A stretch of 64,000 bases of DNA from an uncultured Alphaproteobacteria bacterium (GTDB taxonomy: Bacteria > Pseudomonadota > Alphaproteobacteria > UBA8366 > GCA-2717185). The translations under genes and the position numbers were made by a program. This document shows positions 47,037-55,901 of the stretch, one piece after another (within the stretch, counting starts at the first letter, position 1; each line of letters begins with the position of its first letter). The notes below the pieces were generated by a model. The model was not told the origin of the DNA. It saw only the letters and a program-made list of their open reading frames with translations, and made no database searches. The stretch spans positions 62,001-126,000 of the forward strand of contig CALSRA010000012.1 in NCBI GenBank assembly GCA_943788635.1, in the 5' to 3' direction.

Positions 47037-48683
47037 AAGGGAGAAGTCACTCCTCTGACGACAATTAATGTGTTATATTGCAGCATGTTAAGTGGGCTTA
47101 AGGCGGCGGATCATGGATCACCCAAAGGGTGCAAGCGAAACGGATGGTGCGCGGCTTAGTTTTGACCGACGGGTCCGGTTGGAATTTCATGGTTCGAAGA
47201 TCAGTTCGGACGGTGGATTACTGTTGTTCCGGGAATTGGATGAAGTGCTTGGCCTGCACGACATTGCGGGCGGATTTCTGAGAGACACGCGAACTGGCCA
47301 CAATCGCCTACACTCACTGGTTGGCTTGTTGCGCCAGTCGGTCTTTGGGCGGCTGGCCGGATATGATGATGTGAATGACGCAGACCGTTTATCGCTTGAT
47401 CCGGTGATGCGGCAGGTCGTTGGAGGGCGTGCCGTTGATGCCAAGGCCGCGTCCGCGAGCCAGATGGGCCGGTTCGAGACCGAGGTGTTGGCGGCAACCG
47501 ACAATCGCACTGTGCTGGCGGATTTATCAGGACACTGGATCGACCGGGTTCATGACCGCAACCCACCCAAGTGGATCACACTGGACATGGACAGTTCCGT
47601 CAGTCCCACCCACGGCGCACAGGAAGGAACGGCTTGGAACGGGCATTTCGGCTGCATGTGCTATCACCCGCTGTTCGTCTTCAACCAGTTCGGGCACCTC
47701 GAACGTTGCGCCCTGCGCCCCGGCAACGTCCACAGTGCCGACGGCTGGGAAGCGGTTCTGAAGCCCGTCATCGCGCGATATGCGGATCGTCACCTGATGC
47801 GGTTCTTCCGGGGGGATGCTGCGTTCGCCATCCCGGAGTTATACAAAACTCTGGAAGCGGAAAGCTATTTTTACGCCATCCGCCTTCGGGCCAATCGCGT
47901 TCTTCAGGGCAAGATTGCGCATCTGCTCAAGCGCCCTGTGGGTCGTCCGCCAAAAGGCGTGAAGCGCATCTACGGCGACTTCGAGTATCAGGCGGCATCT
48001 TGGGACAAACCCCGTCGTGTCATCGCCAAGGTGGAATGGCATCCCAGCGAGTTGTTCCCTCGCGTCGGCTTCGTTGTCACCAATCTGCCAATGGAACCAG
48101 ACCGGATCATCCGGTTCTACAACCAACGCGGAACGGCAGAGCAGCATATCAAAGAAGGCAAGCAAGCGATCAACTGGACACGGTTATCTTGCAAGGGGAT
48201 GGCGCAGAACGAGATCCGCCTGCAACTTCATGCACTGGCCTACAATCTCGGCGTTTTACTGCAAGGGACCGAACTACCCGAAGAGGTGGCTGATTGGTCT
48301 CTGACCAGCCTCCAAACAAGGCTGATCAAAACTGGAGCGAGGGTGGTGCGTCATGCTCGGGCCATCACGTTCCAACTGGCCGAAGTCGCGGTCAGCTGTG
48401 ACCTGTTCACTCGCATCCTTGCAGCCATACATCGCCTTCGCTCACCACCGGTTCCAGGATGATGACCTCAGCAACAAAATCGGAGGAAAAGCGGCGCGAT
48501 TGGTCCGTCCAAAGGGGTGTTGATCACAACAAAATCCGGGTTAACCAAGCTGTCGAGACCAGAAATCGCGCTCAGTTCCTGGGTCAGGTGCCCAAACAAC
48601 GGCGAAAGTCGTACAGGCGGCTTGCTCGGGGCACAAAACATCGACAACATGCAAGAAAGGGCATTCTACTTGGGGAATGTCGG
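47019..48683 (+). mobile_element. IS1380-family element, copy 3 (opposite orientation to copy 1)
   Basis: It is full length, about 1.66 kb, with ends CCCGCATTTCCCAAGTAA at the left and, on the complement, CCGACATTCCCCAAGTAG at the right. It is nearly identical to copy 1 but inverted, about 12-15 kb away. The left flank is an IS3 orfB gene and the right flank is a recombinase gene. The 4-bp flanks (TCGA/ATAA) do not match. This indicates recombination at the element and not a simple insertion. Confidence 0.9.
47113..48462 (+). CDS. IS1380-family transposase (copy 3)
   Basis: The 449-residue protein has the same DDE layout as copy 1 (Asp in ITLDMDSSV, Asp in FFRGDAAFA, Glu in RGTAEQHI). It carries Arg where copy 1 has Trp in the MEPDxIIRF segment. 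The ATG at 47113 is preferred; a GTG at 47092 would add seven residues. It appears intact. Confidence 0.93.
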   Translation: MDHPKGASETDGARLSFDRRVRLEFHGSKISSDGGLLLFRELDEVLGLHDIAGGFLRDTRTGHNRLHSLVGLLRQSVFGRLAGYDDVNDADRLSLDPVMRQVVGGRAVDAKAASASQMGRFETEVLAATDNRTVLADLSGHWIDRVHDRNPPKWITLDMDSSVSPTHGAQEGTAWNGHFGCMCYHPLFVFNQFGHLERCALRPGNVHSADGWEAVLKPVIARYADRHLMRFFRGDAAFAIPELYKTLEAESYFYAIRLRANRVLQGKIAHLLKRPVGRPPKGVKRIYGDFEYQAASWDKPRRVIAKVEWHPSELFPRVGFVVTNLPMEPDRIIRFYNQRGTAEQHIKEGKQAINWTRLSCKGMAQNEIRLQLHALAYNLGVLLQGTELPEEVADWSLTSLQTRLIKTGARVVRHARAITFQLAEVAVSCDLFTRILAAIHRLRSPPVPG

Positions 48684-49998
48684 ATAAAGTAAGTTCATCC
48701 ACAAAATCCAAGGTTTCTGTATCGTCATAGTTGCTCTGTATCATTTCTACGCTGGTTCGTGCGTTCTTCGCCAAACTATGGATAGAGAGGTTCTTCCCAT
48801 ATTTTAGACGGAAGGTGATGTAGGTATGCCGACAGGAGTAGGGAACAAACTTCACTCCAAACTTATCTGTCTCTACTCCCGCCTCTTTGATGACGGAAGA
48901 AAACCCCTCACGGAAATCTTGGATTACTTTTCCGTGAGAGTTGCAGAAGATAAATCTATCATCTGTCGGTTCCTCACCGATTGAGATTAGGAACTTCCTA
49001 AACCTCTCTAACGCTCTCCACGCCGTGTATCTCCCAATCACCTTTGCAGAACGAGTAGAACCTCTACTAACTTTTGAGAGGTTTTGGTCTAACTCAATCA
49101 CACAGACCTTTTCTCCCAACTTGTTCGTTACAGATGAGATGTCGCCAAATCGTAAATGTCTCGCCTCTCCCACCCGCAATCCGGTGTTGCAGAGGAACAA
49201 GATATAACACCGTAACATTTGCCTATGACGCACTACCCTTTTATCTGGTGCGCCGTTGTTGCTGTGTTTTCCTTTGTTGAGATATTCGTTGGTTCTCATA
49301 TAACGAACCAGAGTTCGGTATTGGTCTATTGAGAACGCCTCTCTACGATTTTTGACCTTACCGGATGTTTTGTATCTCCATTCGTGTGCCCCGCCTTTGT
49401 AATAATCTCTGCTCGCACACCAACGGAGGAACTGACGGAAATAGTTTATTTCACCTTTGAGAGTAGAGAGTGCAACGCTGTCTTTGTAGTTCTGCTTATA
49501 TTTGTTTTTTATACGCTTTGTGCTTTTTGCGTATTCTCTCCTAAACCCTTCGTATCCTTCCATATCTCTATCGGTGATATCTCCCAAATCTTTGGAACCA
49601 ACATATTCTCGCCAGTAGATGTCTATGCTTTTACGGAAGTTTCGTAGGATATTACTGCTATATCCGCTCATTCCTCGTTTGATATTTTCCTCGTAGTTTT
49701 TGAGGAACTTATCCATCGCCGCTCCAACACTCACGGGTTTCACATTTAGACCCTGCTTTTGACGAAGGTCTATTTCTGCGTGTTTTCTATATGCGAGTTG
49801 TTTTGCCTTGTCGTAGTTGTCGGTTCGTAGAGAACCAACCACTCGTCGTTGTTTGTTCGCCAGTTCCGGTTTGAGGATACGGGATTTGTGATAATAGACC
49901 CGTCGGTCATTCTCAAAAGTTCTCAAACAGAGTTCCAAAATGATGTTGTCGTCATCATCACTCTGCAAAGTTTCTATCTTTTCTTCGGTGTATCTCAT
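48541..49998 (-). CDS. Tyrosine recombinase (phage-type integrase), C terminus fused to IS1380 sequence
   Basis: The native part has an N-terminal SAM-like core-binding region (about residues 85-210) and a catalytic domain. The catalytic Arg is in NTGLRVGEARHL (Arg275). The second Arg is in PYSCRHTYITFR, with Tyr in place of the usual His (YSxRH, a variant found in phage integrases). The position of the third conserved His is Asn in LAKNARTSVEM. The nucleophilic Tyr is in QSNYDDTE (Tyr424). The native sequence ends after DFVDELT at about 48684; the last 50 or so residues to 48541 are IS1380. Chosen start: ATG at 49998 with GGTGG upstream. It is AT-rich and probably mobilised the island. Confidence 0.83.
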   Translation of the reverse strand: MRYTEEKIETLQSDDDDNIILELCLRTFENDRRVYYHKSRILKPELANKQRRVVGSLRTDNYDKAKQLAYRKHAEIDLRQKQGLNVKPVSVGAAMDKFLKNYEENIKRGMSGYSSNILRNFRKSIDIYWREYVGSKDLGDITDRDMEGYEGFRREYAKSTKRIKNKYKQNYKDSVALSTLKGEINYFRQFLRWCASRDYYKGGAHEWRYKTSGKVKNRREAFSIDQYRTLVRYMRTNEYLNKGKHSNNGAPDKRVVRHRQMLRCYILFLCNTGLRVGEARHLRFGDISSVTNKLGEKVCVIELDQNLSKVSRGSTRSAKVIGRYTAWRALERFRKFLISIGEEPTDDRFIFCNSHGKVIQDFREGFSSVIKEAGVETDKFGVKFVPYSCRHTYITFRLKYGKNLSIHSLAKNARTSVEMIQSNYDDTETLDFVDELTLSDIPQVECPFLHVVDVLCPEQAACTTFAVVWAPDPGTERDFWSRQLG

Positions 49999-50040
49999 CC
50001 AACGCCACCAACATCTATCAAGTATCACTCAAAGGAGATG

Positions 50041-50067
50041 AGAGTATCATATCAAATATGATACTCT
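50041..50067. promoter_or_regulatory. Perfect 12-bp-arm palindrome upstream of the integrase, with further half-sites
   Basis: AGAGTATCATAT and ATATGATACTCT are perfect arms separated by CAA. Further half-sites surround it: AGTATCAC at about 50021-50028 and TGATACAC at 50070-50077. The palindrome lies 43 bp from the integrase ATG, where an autoregulatory operator or a recombinase/excisionase site would be expected. The rest of 50084-50338 shows no gene and turns GC-rich after about 50145. Confidence 0.55.
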
Positions 50068-50338
50068 AATGATACACCGATAATATTATTATCTTTAGTT
50101 CGTTGTTTTATATATTATTTTTATATTACCTCAATCTATCCCGAACTGCCAGCGCGGGTCAATTGCGGTCATTGTCAAATGCTCCTGTCCATGATTTTGG
50201 GAAATAATAAACGTTTTATCGATAATTCATCAACGTTAATTTCCGGCATCGTCATGGAAATGCCAAAATCAGGGGTCATATGGTACACAACAATTTTACG
50301 ACCGTGTTGTTGCGGCGCGAAACGGAAGGGCCTATCTA

Positions 50339-51118
50339 GTGCTCATGCGGTGGTTCAAACGAACATTCCTGATTTTGGTCGCCCTGCTGGCAGGGCCTGT
50401 TTTCATGCTGGTAGGAGGTAACGTTTTGGGCGAGGATTGGCGCACGGCAAGCCGCGAATCGGCCAATATCGCGCCCGATCCGGCAACAACGAAGGAAGCG
50501 GTCGTTCACGTTTATGGGGCCCGCACCTATAGCTGGCGCGGCGCGTTCGGGGTTCATACCTGGATTTCCGTCAAGCCGACGGATGCCACGACATATACCA
50601 TTTACGAAGTCATCGGCTGGCGGCAACGATATGGTAACGGCGTGCTGGCAATTCATAATGGAAGCCCTGATCGTTACTGGTTTGGTAAAAGGCCCGAACT
50701 GCTGGCGGAATTGCGAGGCGATGGCGTCGATGCCGTCATCAAACAGATCGATACGGCAGCCCGCGCCTATCCCTTTAAAGACCGGTATACTGTCTATCCC
50801 GGACCAAACAGCAACACCTTCACGGCCTGGGTCGCGAAAAAGGTTCCGGCTTTGCGACTGGACCTGCCGCCCACGGCGATCGGCAAGGATTATCTGGGCG
50901 ATAATCTCGTTAGCGAAGTACCCAGCGGCACCGGATATCAGTTTTCCATCGGCGGTCTGTTTGGTATTCTCGCTGCTGTCGAGGAAGGGCTGGAAGTCAA
51001 TATCATCGGTTTGACCTTTGGCATCGATCCGAAAAGCCTGGCGATTAAATTGCCTGGCATAGGACGGCTTGGCTTGATTCCACAGGTCAGCCGGGTAAAA
51101 GAGGACAGCAGCAGCTAG
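50339..51118 (+). CDS. DUF3750 family protein
   Basis: The 259-residue protein has an N-terminal hydrophobic anchor or signal (RTFLILVALLAGPVFMLV). The domain follows with VVHVYGARTYSWRGAFGVHTW, RQRYGNGVLAIHNGSPDRYWF and KDRYTVYPGPNSNTF, typical of DUF3750, which is common in Alphaproteobacteria and of unknown function. Conserved His, Asp and Trp suggest an enzyme or binding site in the periplasm. The start is a GTG at 50339 with GGAAGGG upstream; an ATG two codons later is an alternative. It is the first core gene after the island. Confidence 0.87.
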   Translation: MLMRWFKRTFLILVALLAGPVFMLVGGNVLGEDWRTASRESANIAPDPATTKEAVVHVYGARTYSWRGAFGVHTWISVKPTDATTYTIYEVIGWRQRYGNGVLAIHNGSPDRYWFGKRPELLAELRGDGVDAVIKQIDTAARAYPFKDRYTVYPGPNSNTFTAWVAKKVPALRLDLPPTAIGKDYLGDNLVSEVPSGTGYQFSIGGLFGILAAVEEGLEVNIIGLTFGIDPKSLAIKLPGIGRLGLIPQVSRVKEDSSS

Positions 51119-51140
51119 GTTCTCGCGCGGAAAGCATACT

Positions 51141-51878
51141 ATGAGTATTTGGGGCAAGATATTGGGCGGCGCAGCAGGCTTCGCCGTCGGCGGTCCGCTG
51201 GGCGCGATTATTGGCGCCGTGGCCGGCCATGCCGTCGACCGCTATCGCGCGACGCAGGTAGAGGGTGAAGACGGCGGTGATCCAACCCGGTCGATCGCCT
51301 TTACCATCGGCGTGATCGTGCTCAGTGCGAAAATGGCAAAAGCGGATGGCGTAGTCACGCGTGATGAAATTGATGCCTTCAAGCAGGTTTTCCGCGTTCC
51401 GGCACATGAAACCGGGAATGTGTCCAAGGTCTTCAATCAGGCCCGACGCGACAGTGCGGGGTTTGAACCCTATGCACGCCAACTCGCCGGAATGTTCCGC
51501 GACAATCCCGTGGTGTTGGAAGAACTGCTGAGCTGCCTGGCCTATATCGCCCATGCTGACGGAAAACTGCACCCGTCCGAGGAGCAGTTCCTGCACGAAG
51601 TTTCTGAGATATTCTCCCTCAGCAAGGCGGCCTTTGAACGCGCGACGTCCATTCGCCGCGCACCGGATGAAACCGACCCCTACCAGTTGATCGGCGTTTC
51701 GCGAGATGCATCAGACAGTGACATCAAGTCCGCTTACCGGAAACTGGTCATTGAAAATCATCCCGACAAGCTGATGGCGCAAGGCCTGCCGGAAGAATTC
51801 ATCGAAGCCGCCAACCGCAAACTGGCGGCAATCAATGCCGCCCATGACACAATCCAGAAAGAGCGCGGGTTCACCTGA
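51141..51878 (+). CDS. DjlA-like protein: Gly-rich N terminus, TerB domain and C-terminal J domain
   Basis: The 245-residue protein has a Gly/Ala-rich membrane-associating N terminus (GGAAGFAVGGPLGAIIGAVA). A TerB-like all-helical domain follows (about residues 50-165) with acidic metal-binding-like spots (KADGVVTRDEI and HADGKLHPSEEQ). A J domain from residue 178 includes the HPD motif in IENHPDKLM. It would stimulate DnaK ATPase. The next gene begins 2 bp later. Confidence 0.92.
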   Translation: MSIWGKILGGAAGFAVGGPLGAIIGAVAGHAVDRYRATQVEGEDGGDPTRSIAFTIGVIVLSAKMAKADGVVTRDEIDAFKQVFRVPAHETGNVSKVFNQARRDSAGFEPYARQLAGMFRDNPVVLEELLSCLAYIAHADGKLHPSEEQFLHEVSEIFSLSKAAFERATSIRRAPDETDPYQLIGVSRDASDSDIKSAYRKLVIENHPDKLMAQGLPEEFIEAANRKLAAINAAHDTIQKERGFT

Positions 51879-51880
51879 AC

Positions 51881-53671
51881 ATGGCTGCAACTCCCCTTCT
51901 CGCCCTGCGATCGGCGAGCGCCGGTTTTGGCGCGCGCACATTGTTTACCGACATCGACGTCGCCGTCGGACGCGGCGAGCGCATTTGCCTTGTCGGCCGG
52001 AACGGCAGCGGCAAGTCCACCCTGCTGAAAGCCCTCGCGGGCGAAGTCGACTTGCTGGCCGGTGAACGTTTCGTGCAGCCGGGAACGCAGATTACCTATC
52101 TGGCACAGGACTTCGTCGCCGAGCCGGGACAGACTGTCGGGGCTTATGTCGAGGCAGGCGGCGGCGAGCCGCATCGCGCAGCGGCCATGATGGACCGGAT
52201 GGAACTGGATGCCAGCCAGATCGCATCAACGCTTTCCGGCGGCGAAGGACGGCGCGCCGCCCTGGCCCGCGCCATGGCCACCGAACCAGACATCCTGCTG
52301 TTGGACGAACCGACCAACCATCTGGACCTGACGACAATTGAATGGCTGGAAGATGAACTCAGCCGCTTTCGCGGCGGCATACTGGTCATCAGCCATGACC
52401 GCGCGTTTCTGTCGAAGCTGTCGAATACCACGCTATGGCTCGATGGCGGCAAGATGCACCGGCTCAATTCAGGCTATGACCATTTCGAGGAATGGTCGGA
52501 CCAGGTCATTTCAGACCAGGAGCAGGAACGCAACCGCGTCGAAACCCAGTTGAAGGCGGAAAAACGCTACATGCTGCGAGGTGTCACCGCGCGCCGCCGG
52601 CGCAACCAGCGCCGCGTCCGCAAACTGGCATCCTTGCGCGAAGAAAGGGTCGCCTTGCTGCGTCCGGATCGCAAGGCAGCGTTGTCGGCGGATGCCGCAC
52701 CCGCCAGTGGCCGCATCATGATCGACGCTGAAAATATCTCTAAGTCGTTCGACGAAGCGACGATCGTCAATGATTTCTCGACACGCATTCTGCGCGGTGA
52801 CCGGGTTGGCATCATCGGTCGCAATGGCAGTGGCAAGACAACCCTGCTCAAACTGCTGACCGGCGAGCTGGCTCCTGACTCCGGGAAAATCAAACACGGC
52901 GCGCGCGTGACGTTAACGCATTTCGACCAGCATCGTGCGACGCTGGATCCCAATACATCGCTTTGGGATACGTTATGCCCGGCGGGTGGCGACAGCGTCA
53001 TCGTCGGCGACACGCCGCGGCATGTCGTGTCCTATTTAAGGGATTTCCTGTTCGATGAAGGACAGGCGCGCAGCCCGGTTTCCAGCCTGTCGGGTGGCGA
53101 GCGAAACCGCCTTGCCCTGGCCAAAAACCTGGCCAAGCCCTGCAACCTGATGGTGCTGGACGAACCGACCAACGATCTGGATATGGATACGCTGGACCTG
53201 CTGGAAGACATGCTGGACGAATTTGATGGCACCGTGCTTCTGGTCAGCCATGACCGCGACTTCCTGAACCGGCTAGTGACGAGCGTCATCGCCGTAGAAG
53301 GCGACGGGGTCATGGAAGAATACCCCGGCGGTTACGATGATTATCTGCAACAGCGCCAAGCCGTCGCGACACCGCAACGCCGCGAGCCTTCGAAAGTATC
53401 AGGCGCCCCCCGCCGCAAGGAAAAAACGGAACGGCTCAGCTTTCGCGAGAAGACCGACCTGGAACAATTGCCAACGCGCATCGCGACGCTGGATTCCGAG
53501 ATCACCGCGCTGGAAACCGTCCTTGCGGATCCGACGCTCTTTGAGCGCGACCGGAAACAATTCGAAACCGCCGTGGAACGTATCGACGCCGCGAACCAGG
53601 AAAAAAGCAATGCCGAGGAGCGGTGGCTCGAAGTGGAATTGAAACGGGAGGCGCTGGAAGGCGCCGCATAA
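51881..53671 (+). CDS. uup: ABC-F ATPase, Uup-like, with C-terminal coiled coil
   Basis: The 596-residue soluble protein has two ABC domains: Walker A GRNGSGKSTLLKAL and GRNGSGKTTLLKLL, signatures LSGGEGRR and LSGGERNR, and Walker B LLLDEPTNHLD and MVLDEPTNDLD. A linker with many Arg lies between. The C-terminal 80 residues are an Arg/Glu-rich coiled-coil pair, as in Uup, which helps ribosome or DNA-structure handling. No transmembrane part is present. It begins 2 bp after the J-domain gene, so co-translation is likely. Confidence 0.92.
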   Translation: MAATPLLALRSASAGFGARTLFTDIDVAVGRGERICLVGRNGSGKSTLLKALAGEVDLLAGERFVQPGTQITYLAQDFVAEPGQTVGAYVEAGGGEPHRAAAMMDRMELDASQIASTLSGGEGRRAALARAMATEPDILLLDEPTNHLDLTTIEWLEDELSRFRGGILVISHDRAFLSKLSNTTLWLDGGKMHRLNSGYDHFEEWSDQVISDQEQERNRVETQLKAEKRYMLRGVTARRRRNQRRVRKLASLREERVALLRPDRKAALSADAAPASGRIMIDAENISKSFDEATIVNDFSTRILRGDRVGIIGRNGSGKTTLLKLLTGELAPDSGKIKHGARVTLTHFDQHRATLDPNTSLWDTLCPAGGDSVIVGDTPRHVVSYLRDFLFDEGQARSPVSSLSGGERNRLALAKNLAKPCNLMVLDEPTNDLDMDTLDLLEDMLDEFDGTVLLVSHDRDFLNRLVTSVIAVEGDGVMEEYPGGYDDYLQQRQAVATPQRREPSKVSGAPRRKEKTERLSFREKTDLEQLPTRIATLDSEITALETVLADPTLFERDRKQFETAVERIDAANQEKSNAEERWLEVELKREALEGAA

Positions 53672-53681
53672 TCACGCAAAC

Positions 53682-54347
53682 ATGCCTGATATCACCGACC
53701 ATCCCTCCCCCAATCATGGCGAACGCGCCGAAGGATCGGCGGTCGACATGCTGGTGCTCCACTACACGGGCATGCAGGACGGAGCATCCGCACTGGCACG
53801 ATTGTGCGATCCGGCAGCCCAGGTCAGCGCGCATTACATGATTGATGAGGGCGGTGCCGTGCTACGGCTGGTCCCGGAGACCCGGCGCGCCTGGCATGCC
53901 GGCGTCGCCTACTGGCGCGGGCATTCCGATGTGAACAGCCGTTCCATCGGCATTGAACTGGTCAACCGGGGGCATGAGTACGGATACGACCCTTTCCCCC
54001 GACCGCAGATGACGGCGCTGACCGAACTGGCATCGGCGATCATCTCCCGACACCCGATCCCGGCCCGCAATGTCGTTGGTCATTCGGATATCGCACCGGA
54101 CCGAAAGATGGACCCGGGCGAGTTGTTCGACTGGGAATCCCTGGCGGCAACGGGCATCGGGATATGGCCGCAGGCAGTCGCTGCCGAAACCGCGGACATA
54201 CCGCGACTGTTGATGCAGTTCGGTTATGATCCACAGGCGGATACGGCCCTGGCCGCGTTCCAGCGACATTTTCGGCCGGCCCGCATCGACGGCAGGCCCG
54301 ACGCCGAATCGGCGAGGCTGCTGGCCGGGCTGCTGGCAGCAGCCTGA
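53682..54347 (+). CDS. N-acetylmuramoyl-L-alanine amidase, AmpD-like (amidase_2) with C-terminal PG-binding region
   Basis: The 221-residue protein has the amidase_2 zinc ligands: His in MLVLHYTGM, His and Asp in VVGHSDIAPDRKMDPG, and another His in RAWHAGVAYW. VSAHYMIDEGG is the usual substrate-loop region. The last 50 residues resemble a peptidoglycan-binding repeat. There is no signal peptide, so it acts in the cytoplasm on anhydro-muropeptides in recycling, like AmpD. The gene precedes rnpB and mraZ, an arrangement common in Alphaproteobacteria, though here other genes intervene. Confidence 0.9.
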   Translation: MPDITDHPSPNHGERAEGSAVDMLVLHYTGMQDGASALARLCDPAAQVSAHYMIDEGGAVLRLVPETRRAWHAGVAYWRGHSDVNSRSIGIELVNRGHEYGYDPFPRPQMTALTELASAIISRHPIPARNVVGHSDIAPDRKMDPGELFDWESLAATGIGIWPQAVAAETADIPRLLMQFGYDPQADTALAAFQRHFRPARIDGRPDAESARLLAGLLAAA

Positions 54348-54388
54348 CCGGCCCTCACACCCGGCTTCGATGAAGACGCGCGATTTCG

Positions 54389-55270
54389 TCAGGAAACGCG
54401 GACGGGCGCGACGCGGCCTAGAAACTCAATGACAGAACCGGCGAAGATATCGTTGCGATCACCCGCAACCATATGCGCTGCGTTCTTTACGTTGACGTAT
54501 TCGGCATGCGGGCATTGCGCCAGGAAGCTCTGCGCGCCCTCTTCGCTCAACACATCCGACAGACCGCCGCGGACAAGCAGGGTCGGCAATGTCAGCGTAT
54601 CCGCACAATCATGCAGCCGCTTGCGATAGCCATCCATATCCGCAAGGCTGCGGCGGCGCGCAGGATCCCAGTGCCATTTATATTTGCCGTCCGCGCCGAG
54701 CCGGACATTCTTCGCCAGCCCGTCCAGATTGCGTGGGCGCTTGCGGTGCGGCTGGTAATTGGCAATCGCTGCGGCGACTTCTTCCAGACTGTCAAAGCCA
54801 TCGGGCTTCTGGTCCATGAATTCGCGGATTTTGAGCGCGCCTTCGGTTTCAATCTTCGGCGCCATATCGACCAGCACCAGCGCCGCGGCATCGACCCGAT
54901 TCTTTCCGATGGACAATAAACTAACGCCGCCGCCCATTGAGGCGCCGACGAGAATGGGGTTGTCGCTGCCCAGCGCCTTCGCGACGCAAAGCAGGTCTTC
55001 GACCATGAAATCCGGATCGTATTCATCCTCAGGCGCCCAGTCGGAATCGCCATGCCCACGCGCATCGAAGGCAACCGCATGATACCCGGCTTCGCCCAGC
55101 GTCTCGCCCGCGCCCTTCCAGGCGTGGCGGGTCTGGCCACCGCCGTGCTGCAAGATGACGAGCGGACCATTCGGATCGCCCCAAGTGTCACCGGCAATGG
55201 CGACGCCGCCATGCCCCTGCCATTTATGTGCGGGTATCGGGGTACCGGGCAGACGTTCTCCTGCGCTCAT
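54389..55270 (-). CDS. Alpha/beta-hydrolase fold protein
   Basis: The 293-residue protein has oxyanion-region QHGGGQTRHAW and ARGHGDSDWAPEDEY. The nucleophile elbow is VGASMGGGVSLL with catalytic Ser, with Asp candidates later (LSDVLSEEG) and catalytic His in NAAHMVAGDRND. It is cytoplasmic and its substrate is unknown. The ATG at 55270, with AAGGGA upstream, is preferred; the frame extends upstream to a TTG at 55297. Confidence 0.9.
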   Translation of the reverse strand: MSAGERLPGTPIPAHKWQGHGGVAIAGDTWGDPNGPLVILQHGGGQTRHAWKGAGETLGEAGYHAVAFDARGHGDSDWAPEDEYDPDFMVEDLLCVAKALGSDNPILVGASMGGGVSLLSIGKNRVDAAALVLVDMAPKIETEGALKIREFMDQKPDGFDSLEEVAAAIANYQPHRKRPRNLDGLAKNVRLGADGKYKWHWDPARRRSLADMDGYRKRLHDCADTLTLPTLLVRGGLSDVLSEEGAQSFLAQCPHAEYVNVKNAAHMVAGDRNDIFAGSVIEFLGRVAPVRVS

Positions 55271-55418
55271 ATTCGCTGTTTCCCTTGCCGTTTCCAAGAA
55301 TTGACGCGTGCGGGGACCCGCCAGCCCCCTAGTCTGCGACGAAAAATACGTAGCCGTCTAGAGCCTCATCAGGAACGAAGCAATGGCGCTTTGGTGCCAT
55401 AGTCACTATTTATAACTC

Positions 55419-55819
55419 GCCAGACGGTCGGATGATCGCCTTTCGGCGCGGGCAACCGGGTCGGGGGGAGGAAAGTCCGGGCTCCACGGAAACACGGTGC
55501 CGGGTAACGCCCGGCGGGGGCGACCCCAGGGAAAGTGCAACAGAAAGCGTACCGCCGGCATCGCCGCAAGGCCTGCCGGTAAGGGTGAAAAGGTGTGGTA
55601 AGAGCGCACCGCATCCCCGGCAACGGGGGTGGCATTGTAAACCCCACCGGGAGCAAGACCAAGAAGGGGTGGCATTCCTGCGTTTCGGCGCGGGACGGCA
55701 TGTTTTCGGGCTGCCACCCGGGTAGGTCGCACGAGGCGTTCGGTAACGGACGTCCCAGATGAATGGTCATCGAACGCCCGCAAGGGCGGGTACAGAACCC
55801 GGCTTACAGACCGTCTGGC
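55419..55819 (+). ncRNA. rnpB: RNase P RNA (bacterial type A)
   Basis: The 401-nt RNA has the P1 helix GCCAGACGGTC at 55419 pairing with GACCGTCTGGC at 55809-55819. The universal 5' core GAGGAAAGTCCGGGCTCC lies near 55470-55490, and the 3' core ACAGAACCCGGCTTACAG near 55791-55808. It is the catalytic RNA that trims tRNA 5' ends. The promoter probably overlaps the AT-rich TATTTATAA just upstream. Reading frames that run through it are not genes. Confidence 0.95.
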
Positions 55820-55901
55820 ATTTCAACAATTACGGGAACTGGCCGCTTTGTGTATAATCGTCACATTGAATAAACCTTAGTCTGTGGTCAGAGAAATTCG
55901 C

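Larger units (their letters stand above)
32524..50150. mobile_element. AT-rich, IS-laden genomic island with tyrosine recombinase (limits approximate)
   Basis: Between the hyuA start and about 50.15 kb the base composition falls sharply and GC-rich alphaproteobacterial genes stop. A tyrosine recombinase lies at the right edge. The cargo is an ABC exporter, a secretin-type lipoprotein, two glycosyltransferases and a PIG-L deacetylase, interleaved with three IS1380 copies, two IS3-type elements, an IS5 relic and an IS256 relic. The octamer TGATACAC occurs at both edges. No tRNA flanks it, and exact attachment sites were not found. Confidence 0.75.

Noticed and set aside
50041-50080. Repeats near the integrase as a CRISPR array
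   Set aside because: The half-sites are 7-12 bp, without regular spacers or repeat length; no cas gene is present.
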